Source of the DNA: Candidatus Thorarchaeota archaeon
GTDB taxonomy: Archaea; Asgardarchaeota; Thorarchaeia; Thorarchaeales; Thorarchaeaceae
DNA length: 7,488 nt
Direction: 5' to 3'
Assembly: GCA_016839345.1 (NCBI GenBank)
Contig: JAEOUL010000268.1
Span: forward strand, 1 to 7,488
Position numbers and translations under genes: made by a program. Position 1 is the first letter of the stretch, and the number at the start of each line of letters is the position of its first letter. Below are positions 1 to 6,212 of this stretch, in pieces. The notes beneath the pieces were generated by a model. It was not told the DNA's origin, did not search any database, and saw only the letters and a program-made list of their open reading frames with translations.

Positions 1-1
1 A

Positions 2-184
2 AATATTCCTCGTGACTTCAGAGAAGAGAAGATAATCTTCATCATTCTGCTAGGAGTCTACGTCATTCTTGGAGTCATCGCAATAATAGATCCTTCACTT
101 CTGGTGTTCAGGAATCTCAGCTTCATGGTTGATCTACTGCTTGCATCAATACTCTTCAGAAAAATGGCATCAGATCTTGGATGA
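2..184 (+). CDS. C-terminal fragment of an unidentified membrane protein
   Basis: An open frame enters from the left edge and stops at TGA 182-184, giving the last 60 residues of a protein. The visible part starts with a charged stretch (NIPRDFREEK), then a strongly hydrophobic helix (about residues 11-30, IIFIILLGVYVILGVIAIID), a short connector, and a second weaker hydrophobic stretch (about 36-52) before a basic end (FRKMASDLG). This fits two closing membrane helices with a short cytoplasmic tail. The alternation of charged flanks and hydrophobic cores, and the clean stop followed by a non-coding gap, make it a real gene end. No family motif is visible, so no function is proposed. It converges on the membrane protein gene at 259-648. 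Confidence 0.6.
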   Translation, partial: NIPRDFREEKIIFIILLGVYVILGVIAIIDPSLLVFRNLSFMVDLLLASILFRKMASDLG

Positions 185-230
185 TTTCTCAACTTACACT
201 CCTGGAAACTGGAAGGGAGTTTTGATCCTC

Positions 231-237
231 AAAAAAA
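231..237 (-). terminator. U7 tract, archaeal-type terminator of the 259-648 gene
   Basis: Seven consecutive A on the plus strand give a U7 run in the minus-strand transcript, about 22 bases past the stop codon at 259-261. Archaeal RNA polymerase commonly terminates at U runs without a hairpin. A weak plus-strand hairpin (198-203 with 215-220, followed by TTTT) lies just beyond and could serve the converging gene that ends at 184. Confidence 0.45.
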
Positions 238-258
238 GGAAGGAACCTGAATAGTCAT

Positions 259-648
259 CTATGAAGACTTTCGTATCAATGCTAGAATCCCGGATAGAAT
301 TGCATTGATACTACCAATGACAAAGAAGTAGATTCCATTCAGAATATCAACTAGAGGTATGACCCACGAAACTCCTGCAATCACAGCTAGGAGCATTGCA
401 ATTACTGAAACAATTAGCGCTGTTGAAACTCCCCAATTCTCTTTTTGCAATATTGCTCTAACAATTAGCATCTGGATGAATGCTATGACCCACAAGCCAC
501 TCAAGATGACAAACCAAATAGCTCCAATTTGTAGTGTCAATACAGGTAAAACAATAGTACCCATGATCAAAAGAACCGAGATAACCTGCAGTAATAGCGC
601 TCTACCAATGGGAGAACTTACATCGAGTGCGCGGGTTTCGTTTGACAT
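259..648 (-). CDS. Small four-helix integral membrane protein, function unknown
   Basis: The 129-residue protein is almost entirely hydrophobic. After a short polar N-terminus (MSNETRALDVSSP) there are four probable transmembrane helices at about residues 16-38, 41-65, 74-98 and 100-125, and it ends in a basic tail (RKSS). There is no signal peptide separate from helix 1 and no recognisable motif, so it is a membrane protein of unknown role. The ATG start at 648 is supported by a purine-rich GAGGT site nine bases upstream and by an AT-rich TATA-like box at 684-696, which would place transcription start about 16 bases before the ATG. The gene is apparently a single transcript, ending at a U7 run. 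A 110-codon frame lies antisense to it (359-691, +), but that product is polar and patternless, so the minus-strand reading is preferred. Confidence 0.7.
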   Translation of the reverse strand: MSNETRALDVSSPIGRALLLQVISVLLIMGTIVLPVLTLQIGAIWFVILSGLWVIAFIQMLIVRAILQKENWGVSTALIVSVIAMLLAVIAGVSWVIPLVDILNGIYFFVIGSINAILSGILALIRKSS

Positions 649-683
649 AGAATCTCGACCTCTTGACTCGATGCTCAGTTATA

Positions 684-696
684 CTCTTTAAATTAA
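684..696 (-). promoter_or_regulatory. Probable TATA box for the 259-648 gene
   Basis: On the minus strand this reads TTAATTTAAAGAG, an AT-rich box centred near 690. A start site about 26 bases downstream would fall near 664, leaving a leader of about 16 bases that contains the GAGGT ribosome site. The match to the archaeal TATA consensus is moderate. Confidence 0.4.
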
Positions 697-720
697 CCGA
701 AAACGCGAATCATCGTTAGA

Positions 721-728
721 GTTATATC
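721..728 (+). promoter_or_regulatory. metG: Possible distal TATA box for metG
   Basis: GTTATATC is the best plus-strand TATA-like element between 650 and 908. No TATA-like sequence occurs at the distance from 909 needed for a leaderless start. Initiation about 26 bases downstream, near 750, would give a leader of about 160 bases that starts at the left arm of the hairpin described at 747-895. Confidence 0.3.
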
Positions 729-746
729 CCTAGACCGTGCTGATGC

Positions 747-895
747 GTTAACCTACTTGATTGAAGGCGGGAAAAGAACTCAACGAAAGGAACGACAGAA
801 CACTAGTTTCAAAGGTCGCCAATGCGAGACACTCGACAGTAGAGATTCTCTCATCTTTTGCAGACTTTCCTCTTCAGTTCAGAGTAGGTTGTAAC
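747..895 (+). promoter_or_regulatory. Long imperfect hairpin upstream of metG, possible structured leader
   Basis: The two ends of the metG upstream region are complementary over nearly 30 bases. Pairs that can be read directly are 750-756 with 884-890 (AACCTAC/GTAGGTT, all Watson-Crick), 747-749 with 893-895, 757-758 with 882-883, 759-767 with 871-879 (including three G-U pairs), and 769-773 with 866-870 (one G-U pair). They are separated by bulges at 891-892, 880-881 and 768. That is about 26 pairs closing a region of about 90 bases. The right arm ends six bases before the AAAGGAG ribosome site at 901-907. If the promoter is near 721, the hairpin would be the metG leader and could influence translation; it could instead be a separate RNA or chance pairing. 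No known riboswitch or tRNA pattern was recognised. Confidence 0.3.
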
Positions 896-900
896 TATCT

Positions 901-907
901 AAAGGAG
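901..907 (+). promoter_or_regulatory. metG: Shine-Dalgarno-like AAAGGAG unusually close to the metG start
   Basis: AAAGGAG complements the archaeal 16S rRNA tail, but only one base separates it from the GTG at 909, closer than the usual 5-9 bases. An in-frame TAA at 900-902 rules out any earlier start. The next in-frame GTG codons (945 and 951) are immediately before or within the conserved LVTCGLPYA strand. The GTG at 909 therefore stands despite the poor spacing. Confidence 0.45.
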
Positions 908-908
908 T

Positions 909-2972
909 GTGACTAAACTGAGAAAATATCCAACCAACGATCCAGTGCTTGTGACATGCGGACTGCCATATGCAAGCGGTCAGATGCACATCGGTCACCT
1001 ACGCACCTATGTGCCTGCTGATGTGTTTGTCAGACTCCTGAAGAAGATGCAAGTTGATGTCACCTTCGTCTGCGGGTCTGACACGCATGGTACTCCAATA
1101 CTAACAATCTCTGAGTCAGAAGGCATATCACCAAAGGAACTCTACACACGATATCACAATCACTACCTAGAAACGTTTCCAAAGTTGAATATCCACTTCG
1201 ACAATTATGGAACCACTGATGACAAGGAGAACATCGATAGAACTATTCAGATTGTGAAGGAGTGGCAAAAGAACGACTACATCTATTCGAAGGAGCTAGA
1301 GACTCCGTACTGTGACAAATGCAGTCGATCTTTGCCTGACAGATTTGTACGTGGAACCTGTCCCTACTGTGGTGTAGATGCCCGTGGAGATGAGTGTGAT
1401 CAAGGATGTGGTAGATACCTAGAACCAGGTGAAATCCTGAATCCACGTTGCGCAATTTGTGGCTCATCAACCAGACCAGTCAAGAGAACTCACTACTACT
1501 TCAAGCTTAGTGAGTTTGAGGGCTTTCTGAAGGACTATCTGACCAATGTCGATGGAACCAAGAATGCGAGAAACTTTGCATTGGGCTGGGTAAAGGAGGG
1601 ACTCAAGGACTGGTGTATCACGAGGGATCTCGAGTGGGGCATACCCTATCCAGGTGATGAGGATCTTACTATCTATGTCTGGGTAGATGCGCCTATCCAC
1701 TACATGTCGAGCACAGAGCAGTGGGCAAAGAAGGTAAAGAAGCCCAAGGAATGGGAGAAGTATTGGAAACCCGGTGAAGGTAGACTAGTCCACTACATCG
1801 GTCTAGACATTGTCCATCACCACTGTATCTTCTGGCCATCCATGCTAAAGGCAAGTGGGTACAACCTTCCGTACGCTGTTGTGGCATCAGGGATGGTGAA
1901 GATCGAGGGCCATAACTTCAGCAGAAGCAGAGGTTATGTAGTGTGGATTCTCGACGACTACCTGGACAGAGGTCTCGACCCAGACTATCTTCGATACTAC
2001 ATTGCGGCATATACATCTCAGACAAAAGACCTTGACTTCAACTGGGACACTTTTGCTGAGAAAGTGAACAACGAGCTTGTTGCCACCTTGGGTAACTTCC
2101 TCTATAGAGGGATTCACTTCTCACACAAGCACTTCGGTGAAGTGCCTGAGGGAGAGTTTGATCCTAAGTTGAAGAAAGAGGTTGAGAAAGCAATCGAAAC
2201 TATCATTGATGCAGTGAACGAGTATGAGCTGAAGAAAGTGGCTGATGAGGTTCTGAGACTAGCCTCTGTAGGTAATGAGTACTTCCAGTCACAGCAACCT
2301 TGGAAGCTGGTCAAGGAAGACAAGAAGAAGACAGGTGAGGTCCTCTTCAATGCGCTTACTCTGGCAAAGGCTCTTGCAATCTTCATTGAGCCATTCCTTC
2401 CTTCAGCTGCCGAAGAAATCTGGGCTCAACTTGGAAATGAGCCTGCTACAGTTCACGAATCATTACTGGAGGATGCACTCACACCACCTAAGGTTGGCAC
2501 TAAGTTAGTAAAACCTGCTCCAGTTATATCCAAGATTGACGAAGAACTACTAGCAGAACTCAAACAGATAATCAGTGATCGAGTCGCCGCTGCAACAGCA
2601 GCACAATCAGGTGAGGTTGAACTAAAATTGGCACCAATAAAAGACGAAATATCATTTGACGAATTCCAGAAGGTCGACCTTCGCGCAGGAAAGATCCTGA
2701 AGTGTGAGAAGGTGAAAGGCAAGGACCGACTCCTCAAGATTGAGGTAAACATCGGAACAGAGAAACGCACCATGGCGACCGGACTCGGGCATCTCTACAA
2801 ACCTGAGGAACTCGAAGGTCTAACTGCTCTCTTCCTAGTCAATCTCGAGCCAAAAAAAATTGGCGGCATCGAGAGTCATGGTATGATCCTTGCTGTAGAA
2901 CGAGCTGATAAAGAAGGTGCTTGGGTGCCTGTGACGCTTGAAGACCTTCCACCTGGAAGTAAAGCCGCATAA
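909..2972 (+). CDS. metG: Methionyl-tRNA synthetase, archaeal type, with fused C-terminal tRNA-binding domain
   Basis: This class I enzyme charges tRNA-Met with methionine using ATP, in the cytoplasm. All domains are present in 687 residues. The Rossmann domain carries VTCGLPYASGQMHIGHLRTY with HIGH at 27-30. A connective domain holds four cysteine pairs (135/138, 151/154, 163/167, 181/184), fitting two zinc knuckles. The methionine pocket includes WGIP (243-246). The KMSKS-equivalent loop is F337-S-R-S-R341. A helical anticodon-binding domain runs to about 515 (NNELVATLGNF, EPFLPSAAEEIW), then a linker, and a Trbp111/EMAP-type OB fold spans about 583-687 (VDLRAGKILKCEKV, GIESHGMILAV). Many archaea encode that last domain as a separate protein; here it is fused. 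Some residues usually constant differ: GKD is GLD (298-300), DAPIGY is DAPIHY (260-265), and the signature loop has Arg for the second Lys. The frame is intact, so I expect an active enzyme. Start is GTG with a tight ribosome site; a terminator hairpin follows the stop. Confidence 0.97.
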   Translation: MTKLRKYPTNDPVLVTCGLPYASGQMHIGHLRTYVPADVFVRLLKKMQVDVTFVCGSDTHGTPILTISESEGISPKELYTRYHNHYLETFPKLNIHFDNYGTTDDKENIDRTIQIVKEWQKNDYIYSKELETPYCDKCSRSLPDRFVRGTCPYCGVDARGDECDQGCGRYLEPGEILNPRCAICGSSTRPVKRTHYYFKLSEFEGFLKDYLTNVDGTKNARNFALGWVKEGLKDWCITRDLEWGIPYPGDEDLTIYVWVDAPIHYMSSTEQWAKKVKKPKEWEKYWKPGEGRLVHYIGLDIVHHHCIFWPSMLKASGYNLPYAVVASGMVKIEGHNFSRSRGYVVWILDDYLDRGLDPDYLRYYIAAYTSQTKDLDFNWDTFAEKVNNELVATLGNFLYRGIHFSHKHFGEVPEGEFDPKLKKEVEKAIETIIDAVNEYELKKVADEVLRLASVGNEYFQSQQPWKLVKEDKKKTGEVLFNALTLAKALAIFIEPFLPSAAEEIWAQLGNEPATVHESLLEDALTPPKVGTKLVKPAPVISKIDEELLAELKQIISDRVAAATAAQSGEVELKLAPIKDEISFDEFQKVDLRAGKILKCEKVKGKDRLLKIEVNIGTEKRTMATGLGHLYKPEELEGLTALFLVNLEPKKIGGIESHGMILAVERADKEGAWVPVTLEDLPPGSKAA

Positions 2973-2982
2973 TATCAATATC

Positions 2983-3015
2983 GAGAGATGATTGAATCAT
3001 CTCTCTTCTATTTTC
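2983..3015 (+). terminator. Hairpin and T-rich tail after metG
   Basis: GAGAGATGATT (2983-2993) and AATCATCTCTC (2995-3005) form a perfect inverted repeat, giving a stem of about nine pairs with a five-base loop. It lies 10 bases after the metG stop, and TTCTATTTTCT follows. The position and the tail fit a transcription terminator. Confidence 0.6.
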
Positions 3016-3068
3016 TAAGTTCATTCCATTGATGATCTTATTCAGATTAAAAAACATCTAACAAAAAA

Positions 3069-3077
3069 TTTATATTA
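3069..3077 (+). promoter_or_regulatory. TATA box giving a leaderless transcript of the 3098 gene
   Basis: TTTATATTA preceded by a run of A (3063-3068, BRE-like) is a near-consensus archaeal promoter. Its centre is about 25-26 bases from the ATG at 3098, so transcription should begin at or within a base or two of the start codon. No Shine-Dalgarno site is present, which agrees with a leaderless mRNA. Confidence 0.75.
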
Positions 3078-3089
3078 ACAATTGTTAAT
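3074..3089 (+). repeat. Perfect 16-base palindrome overlapping the 3098 promoter, possible operator
   Basis: ATTAACAATTGTTAAT is its own reverse complement. It overlaps the right end of the TATA box and ends nine bases before the predicted transcription start. A dimeric regulator bound here would block TBP/TFB or polymerase, so a repressor site is a reasonable guess. AT-rich palindromes also arise by chance. A related TTAAC-N4-GTTAT element lies at 5684-5697. Confidence 0.35.
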
Positions 3090-3097
3090 TATTTTTC

Positions 3098-4126
3098 ATG
3101 AAACGGTTTGTTTTTGGACTGACTATTCTACTATTATTATCCATAGTTATGCCATCCATTACGGCACATGTCCCAATATCTGCACAAGATGGTGAAACAT
3201 TAGAAACAGCATTCTTCATCGAAGATCCAACAAAGAGTTGGGTGATCTATTCAGACCTACATGGTGATTCACACCCACAATACTTTGCATTCGAGATGGA
3301 GGCTGGTACAAGGATACGAATGATGTTGTCTGTTCCAGTCACAGCTGATACAACCAATTTCCAACCCTCGATAGCTCTTATGGGTCCAGGTTTCACTAAC
3401 TCCAGTTCGATACCTGGCCTATTAGAGATTCCAGAATCATCAGGTGTTGTAATATTTGAGAGCGAAACTGCAACACCAGAGTATGAAGGATTCACTCCGA
3501 CTAGTTTTTACGCGTTGATTGATATTGATGTTCAAGCTCCCATGACTGGAGAGTACTATTTTGTTGTCTATGAACCAGATGATGGTGGTGCATTTTCAGT
3601 AGCTTTGGGATATGTGGAGTCATTCACACTAGATGAGTGGGTATTGGTACCTTTCAGTGTCATGACAATTCACCAATGGAATGGACAGAGTCTTTTCTCA
3701 ATTCTTACTCCCATGATTGTCACCTTTGTTCTTGGATTGGGAATACTTTGGAATAGAAAGCAAGAGGAAACTGAGCTAGAAAGCGAAATTAGCTGGCTTG
3801 GTGCTTTAGGTGCATTACTCTTCTTTGGAAGTGGTGTCACAATCTTCTACCAGATAGTTCTCGCATCACTATTTGCTATCAACCTTCAGATTATAGTTTC
3901 AGCCTTGTTTGGGATACTCCCGATTCTACTTGGAGTGTTTACAATTCGAGTAGTTTTGACTGAAAACTGGCAGAGCATGAGGTCAAAACAGATACGATTA
4001 CTCATACTAGGATTAGTGTCTCCGTTTCTCTGGGCGGGTCTACTCATCGGTCCATCTTTGATCATCCTGAGTGCTGTCTTTGCAATCATCAAAACACGTA
4101 GTGACACTGGAACAACGATTGAATAG
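3098..4126 (+). CDS. Secreted beta-rich domain anchored by a C-terminal membrane bundle, function unknown
   Basis: The 342-residue protein begins with a typical signal peptide (MKRFVFGLTILLLLSIVMPS, cleavage likely near residue 23-29). An outward-facing domain follows at about 30-190, rich in alternating hydrophobic residues, with aromatic strands such as HPQYFAFEMEAGTRIRMML and GEYYFVVYEPDDGGAFSVAL. Together with its size this suggests a beta sandwich of the kind seen in pre-peptidase C-terminal-like domains; that is inference from pattern only. One N-glycosylation sequon (N101-S-S) lies in it. Hydrophobic segments at about 198-218, 232-252, 258-285, 301-317 and 318-333 form a membrane bundle with a short charged loop (KQEETELESE). 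The topology suggests an envelope sensor, an assembly factor or a channel-like protein, but no motif decides. It is a single gene with its own leaderless promoter, and it converges on the SDR gene. Confidence 0.75.
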   Translation: MKRFVFGLTILLLLSIVMPSITAHVPISAQDGETLETAFFIEDPTKSWVIYSDLHGDSHPQYFAFEMEAGTRIRMMLSVPVTADTTNFQPSIALMGPGFTNSSSIPGLLEIPESSGVVIFESETATPEYEGFTPTSFYALIDIDVQAPMTGEYYFVVYEPDDGGAFSVALGYVESFTLDEWVLVPFSVMTIHQWNGQSLFSILTPMIVTFVLGLGILWNRKQEETELESEISWLGALGALLFFGSGVTIFYQIVLASLFAINLQIIVSALFGILPILLGVFTIRVVLTENWQSMRSKQIRLLILGLVSPFLWAGLLIGPSLIILSAVFAIIKTRSDTGTTIE

Positions 4127-4135
4127 ATGGTTTCT

Positions 4136-4159
4136 GAAGCTTGATAATCATCAGGCTTC
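4136..4159. terminator. Hairpin between convergent genes, possible shared terminator
   Basis: GAAGCTTGAT (4136-4145) pairs with ATCAGGCTTC (4150-4159) over ten positions, one of them G-U, around a four-base AATC loop. It sits nine bases after the stop of the plus-strand gene. For the minus-strand operon, a U5 run (4176-4180 read in reverse) lies before it. The plus side lacks a U run, so confidence is modest. Confidence 0.4.
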
Positions 4160-4218
4160 CTAGGAAATATCACACAAAAAGAGCTAAAGTAATTTCTATC
4201 CATACCATCATAACCAGC

Positions 4219-5190
4219 TTATCCTAGATAGAACAAGCTCCTTTTTGACTTGTTGATTTCTAGGGAAGGACCATAAATCTCTGTAAGCGTCCTTTGTATT
4301 GACTCTCTTATTGAGAGAAGTTTCAGAGGGATGATTTCACGAATTCTATGCTCTCTACAGACGGTTTCCTGACTCAAACTCCCAATCAGGGGTCTTGCAA
4401 TTGTTGCTTGAATGGGAGTAACAAGTTCAACCCAATAACTGCTCAAATTCGGAGTAAGCAGAGGAATCGGAACTTCAATCCTTTTCACGAGTCCTGCTTC
4501 TTCAGCATAAATTGTCATCAGTTCTTGGTAGGTTGTAATCTCAGATCCTCCAATATCAAATGATTCTCCAACCGTTTCTGACTTTTTGAAACATCCAACA
4601 AGATATTCTATGGTGTCTTCAATCGATATTGGTTGCGTCTTTGCCCTGACCCATTTTGGAGTTATCATCACTGGTAATCTGTTGACAAGATAGCGCATTA
4701 TCTCGAACGAAGCTGAGCCTGGTCCGATGATCATTGCTGCTTGTAAGGTTGTAACAGGTGTCATTCCCTTTCGTAGTATCTTCCCAACTTCCTTTCGCGA
4801 TCGAAGGTGTCTACTTAATCTATCCCCTTCTTCACCAAGACCTCCTAGGTAGATTATTCTCTTGACACTAAGTTCATCCGCTACTGAAACGGTGTTCTTT
4901 GCTGCTCTTTTGTCTAGTTTCTCAAAGCCTTTTCCAGAATACATTGAATGTATAAGATAGTACACTGCATCACAATCTTGCATAGATTGTTTCAGTTGCT
5001 CAGTATCTAACACATCGACTTCAACAGGCTGAACCTTTGGATGATCTTTCCAAGGCTGCTCCTCAAGTTTGCTCCTTGTTCTCCATCCTGCATGAACTTT
5101 ATACCCCTCCGTAATTAGACGTGCAACAAGTCTTGAGCCAATGTACCCCGTTGAACCAAGTACAAGGATATCGTCCAATTGTAATCCCAC
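4219..5190 (-). CDS. Atypical short-chain dehydrogenase/reductase, NAD(P)-binding, lacking the usual C-terminal extension
   Basis: This is a soluble NAD(P)-dependent epimerase/reductase-type Rossmann protein of 323 residues; its substrate is unknown. The dinucleotide loop G12-S-T-G15-Y-I-G18 follows the first strand. Features typical of the atypical SDR group that often carries a C-terminal DUF2867 domain are YYLIHSM (77-83), IYLGGLG (113-119), HLRSRKEVG (128-136), IIGPGSASFEIMRYLVNRLP (154-173), QPISIEDTIEYLV (186-198), FDIGG (211-215), LSSYWVELVTP (249-259) and ARPLIGSL (265-272). It stops after a REA-like helix (about 295-305), close to where the DUF2867 part would begin, and the next 90 bases contain no room for one. 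Start is given as GTG at 5190 without a ribosome site; the TTG five codons in (MDDILVLGSTGYIG) with GTGGGA before it is a credible alternative. It lies 9 bases behind the upstream gene, so the two are probably cotranscribed. Confidence 0.88.
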   Translation of the reverse strand: MGLQLDDILVLGSTGYIGSRLVARLITEGYKVHAGWRTRSKLEEQPWKDHPKVQPVEVDVLDTEQLKQSMQDCDAVYYLIHSMYSGKGFEKLDKRAAKNTVSVADELSVKRIIYLGGLGEEGDRLSRHLRSRKEVGKILRKGMTPVTTLQAAMIIGPGSASFEIMRYLVNRLPVMITPKWVRAKTQPISIEDTIEYLVGCFKKSETVGESFDIGGSEITTYQELMTIYAEEAGLVKRIEVPIPLLTPNLSSYWVELVTPIQATIARPLIGSLSQETVCREHRIREIIPLKLLSIRESIQRTLTEIYGPSLEINKSKRSLFYLG

Positions 5191-5199
5191 AGATTTAGT

Positions 5200-5709
5200 T
5201 TATTGAATGAATACTTTCGCTATTGCATCCTCGAGTGAAGTAGCTTTCTCATCAGTCAGTTCGCCAGTTTCTGTCCACATTATTGTACCCTCTCTGTCGA
5301 CAAGATACAGATAGAGTGTATCTTCTGTAGGAATATCTAGAGCTTCTCTGAAAGGGGCTTTATCGATGTAGAGTGTGATTGTACGACCACGTGTATCTTT
5401 CGAAGGAATACCTCCTCTCATACCCCCATCGATCATTCTTCTGAAGAAGAAATTCATCTTTCTGATTGTAGGAAGTTCGTAGTAATCAAACTGTGGGTTT
5501 TTCTTCATTAGATCCTCCAAGAAGGGAACCCAGCTATTCACAAGACCCTGCTGCCATTGCTGAAATGGAACAAGCAGAATGTTCAACTCTCCTTCAAGAT
5601 CTGTTGGGATTTGATACTTTCTCCCATTCAGATTATTACCGCAAACTTCAGGAAATTTCTTTGTCATAATGACATAAAATATATTAACGATAGTTATCAA
5701 TATTTTCAT
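5200..5709 (-). CDS. Thioredoxin-fold protein resembling ATP10 (ATP synthase assembly factor), no CxxC
   Basis: The 169-residue protein reads as a thioredoxin-like fold: an FPEVCGNNLNGRKY opening (19-32), a strand and helix at LNILLVPFQQWQQGLVNSWV (42-61), a middle IPSKDTRGRTITLYIDK (101-117), and a closing DTLYLYLVDREGTIMWTETG (130-149). The order and spacing match my memory of the ATP10 family, a mitochondrial factor that helps assemble the Fo part of ATP synthase, notably the LVD-x-x-G-x-I-x-W near the end. There is one cysteine (C23) and no CxxC, so disulfide oxidoreductase activity is unlikely. An AhpC/TSA- or TlpA-related protein without activity is the alternative. The frame opens at ATG 5709 (weak TATA-like TTACTAGTAT 26 bases before it). 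The ATG at codon 15 (5667) would remove a short hydrophobic leader (MKILITIVNIFYVI) and is equally possible. It heads a two-gene unit with the SDR. Confidence 0.75.
   Translation of the reverse strand: MKILITIVNIFYVIMTKKFPEVCGNNLNGRKYQIPTDLEGELNILLVPFQQWQQGLVNSWVPFLEDLMKKNPQFDYYELPTIRKMNFFFRRMIDGGMRGGIPSKDTRGRTITLYIDKAPFREALDIPTEDTLYLYLVDREGTIMWTETGELTDEKATSLEDAIAKVFIQ
5684..5697 (+). repeat. TTAAC-N4-GTTAT inverted element near the divergent promoters
   Basis: TTAACGATAGTTAT shares the TTAAC-four bases-GTTA layout with the palindrome at 3074-3089. It lies next to the possible TATA box of the 5753 gene and within the first codons of the divergent gene (or in its leader, if that gene starts at 5667). 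A common regulator is conceivable but rests on two AT-rich sites. Confidence 0.25.
5699..5705 (+). promoter_or_regulatory. Possible TATA box for the 5753 gene
   Basis: AATATTTT-like sequence centred near 5702 would start transcription near 5728, leaving a leader of about 25 bases that includes the GAGGGAG ribosome site. The match is weak, and the element overlaps the start of the divergent gene. Confidence 0.3.
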
Positions 5710-5741
5710 AGGTCCTGTAGTAGACCATACTAGTAATGAAT

Positions 5742-5748
5742 GAGGGAG
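5742..5748 (+). promoter_or_regulatory. Ribosome binding site that fixes the TTG start at 5753
   Basis: GAGGGAG lies four bases before TTG 5753. Two nearby ATG codons (5736 and 5740) are in other frames, and an in-frame TGA at 5741-5743 excludes an earlier start, so TTG is the initiation codon. Confidence 0.65.
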
Positions 5749-5752
5749 AACA

Positions 5753-6205
5753 TTGAAGATAAGTCCAGAAATAAAGAAACGGATTGACAGAGTTCTTGAA
5801 ACTCAAGGGATTGCTGTCCTAGGCACGTCTAAAGATGGTGAGCCTTACTCATGCTTGGTAGGATTTGCCATTACTGAGGATCTTAGTGAACTAGTCTTTG
5901 CAACCATGCGTCAGAGACTCAAGTACAAACAGATGCAGGCCAATCCAAGAGTAACAATAATGATTGATGATCGGGATGTTCAGAACCATGATTTCAATGA
6001 CACAACCTCGCTTACGATTGTGGGATCTGTTGAGGATATCCTTGGTCAAAAACGTGAAAAATATGCCTCAATGCTTTTGAAACGTCATCCGGTTCTTACT
6101 GAGTTTATCAATTCTGCAGATTGCGCAGTAATGAGAATCACAGTCGACAAGATCTTTATTGTTAGTGAATTTGAATCAGTGGTTAAAATAAAGAGAGAAG
6201 GATAA
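5753..6205 (+). CDS. Pyridoxamine 5'-phosphate oxidase-like FMN-binding split-barrel protein
   Basis: This is a 150-residue single-domain protein of the flavin-binding split-barrel superfamily; members bind FMN or related cofactors, usually as dimers, and reduce or oxidise small molecules. The opening helix (residues 1-18) is followed by AVLGTSKDGEPYSCLVGFAI (21-40), the first two strands. LVFATMRQRLKYKQMQANPR (47-66) with VTIMID is the classic stretch that contacts the flavin phosphate in this family. TSLTIVGSVEDI (85-96) and CAVMRITVDKIFIVSEFE (124-141) supply later strands. Length is normal for a stand-alone member; true PdxH proteins are longer with a distinct C-terminus, so vitamin B6 oxidation is not claimed, and an F420- or FMN-dependent reductase is as likely. 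Start is TTG with a good ribosome site. It is divergent from the thioredoxin-like gene and ends 7 bases from the converging membrane gene. Confidence 0.88.
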   Translation: MKISPEIKKRIDRVLETQGIAVLGTSKDGEPYSCLVGFAITEDLSELVFATMRQRLKYKQMQANPRVTIMIDDRDVQNHDFNDTTSLTIVGSVEDILGQKREKYASMLLKRHPVLTEFINSADCAVMRITVDKIFIVSEFESVVKIKREG

Positions 6206-6212
6206 TCCTGAA

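Noticed and set aside
359..691. Plus-strand open frame of 110 codons opposite the 259-648 gene
   Set aside because: Its product is polar and patternless with no ribosome site, while the minus strand encodes a coherent four-helix protein with promoter, ribosome site and terminator.
757..894. Plus-strand frame of 45 codons from TTG to TAA before metG
   Set aside because: No ribosome site, weak start codon, Ser/Arg-rich unstructured product, and the same bases are better explained by the complementary arms.
1243..2773. Several antisense open frames of 64-106 codons inside metG, and one plus-strand frame at 2275-2508
   Set aside because: They follow from the codon pattern of metG, have no ribosome sites or domain motifs, and overlap an unquestionable gene.
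2862..2869. Run of eight A in the metG C-terminal domain as a slippage or frameshift site
   Set aside because: The zero frame is intact through a complete tRNA-binding domain, and no stimulatory structure or useful alternative frame was seen.
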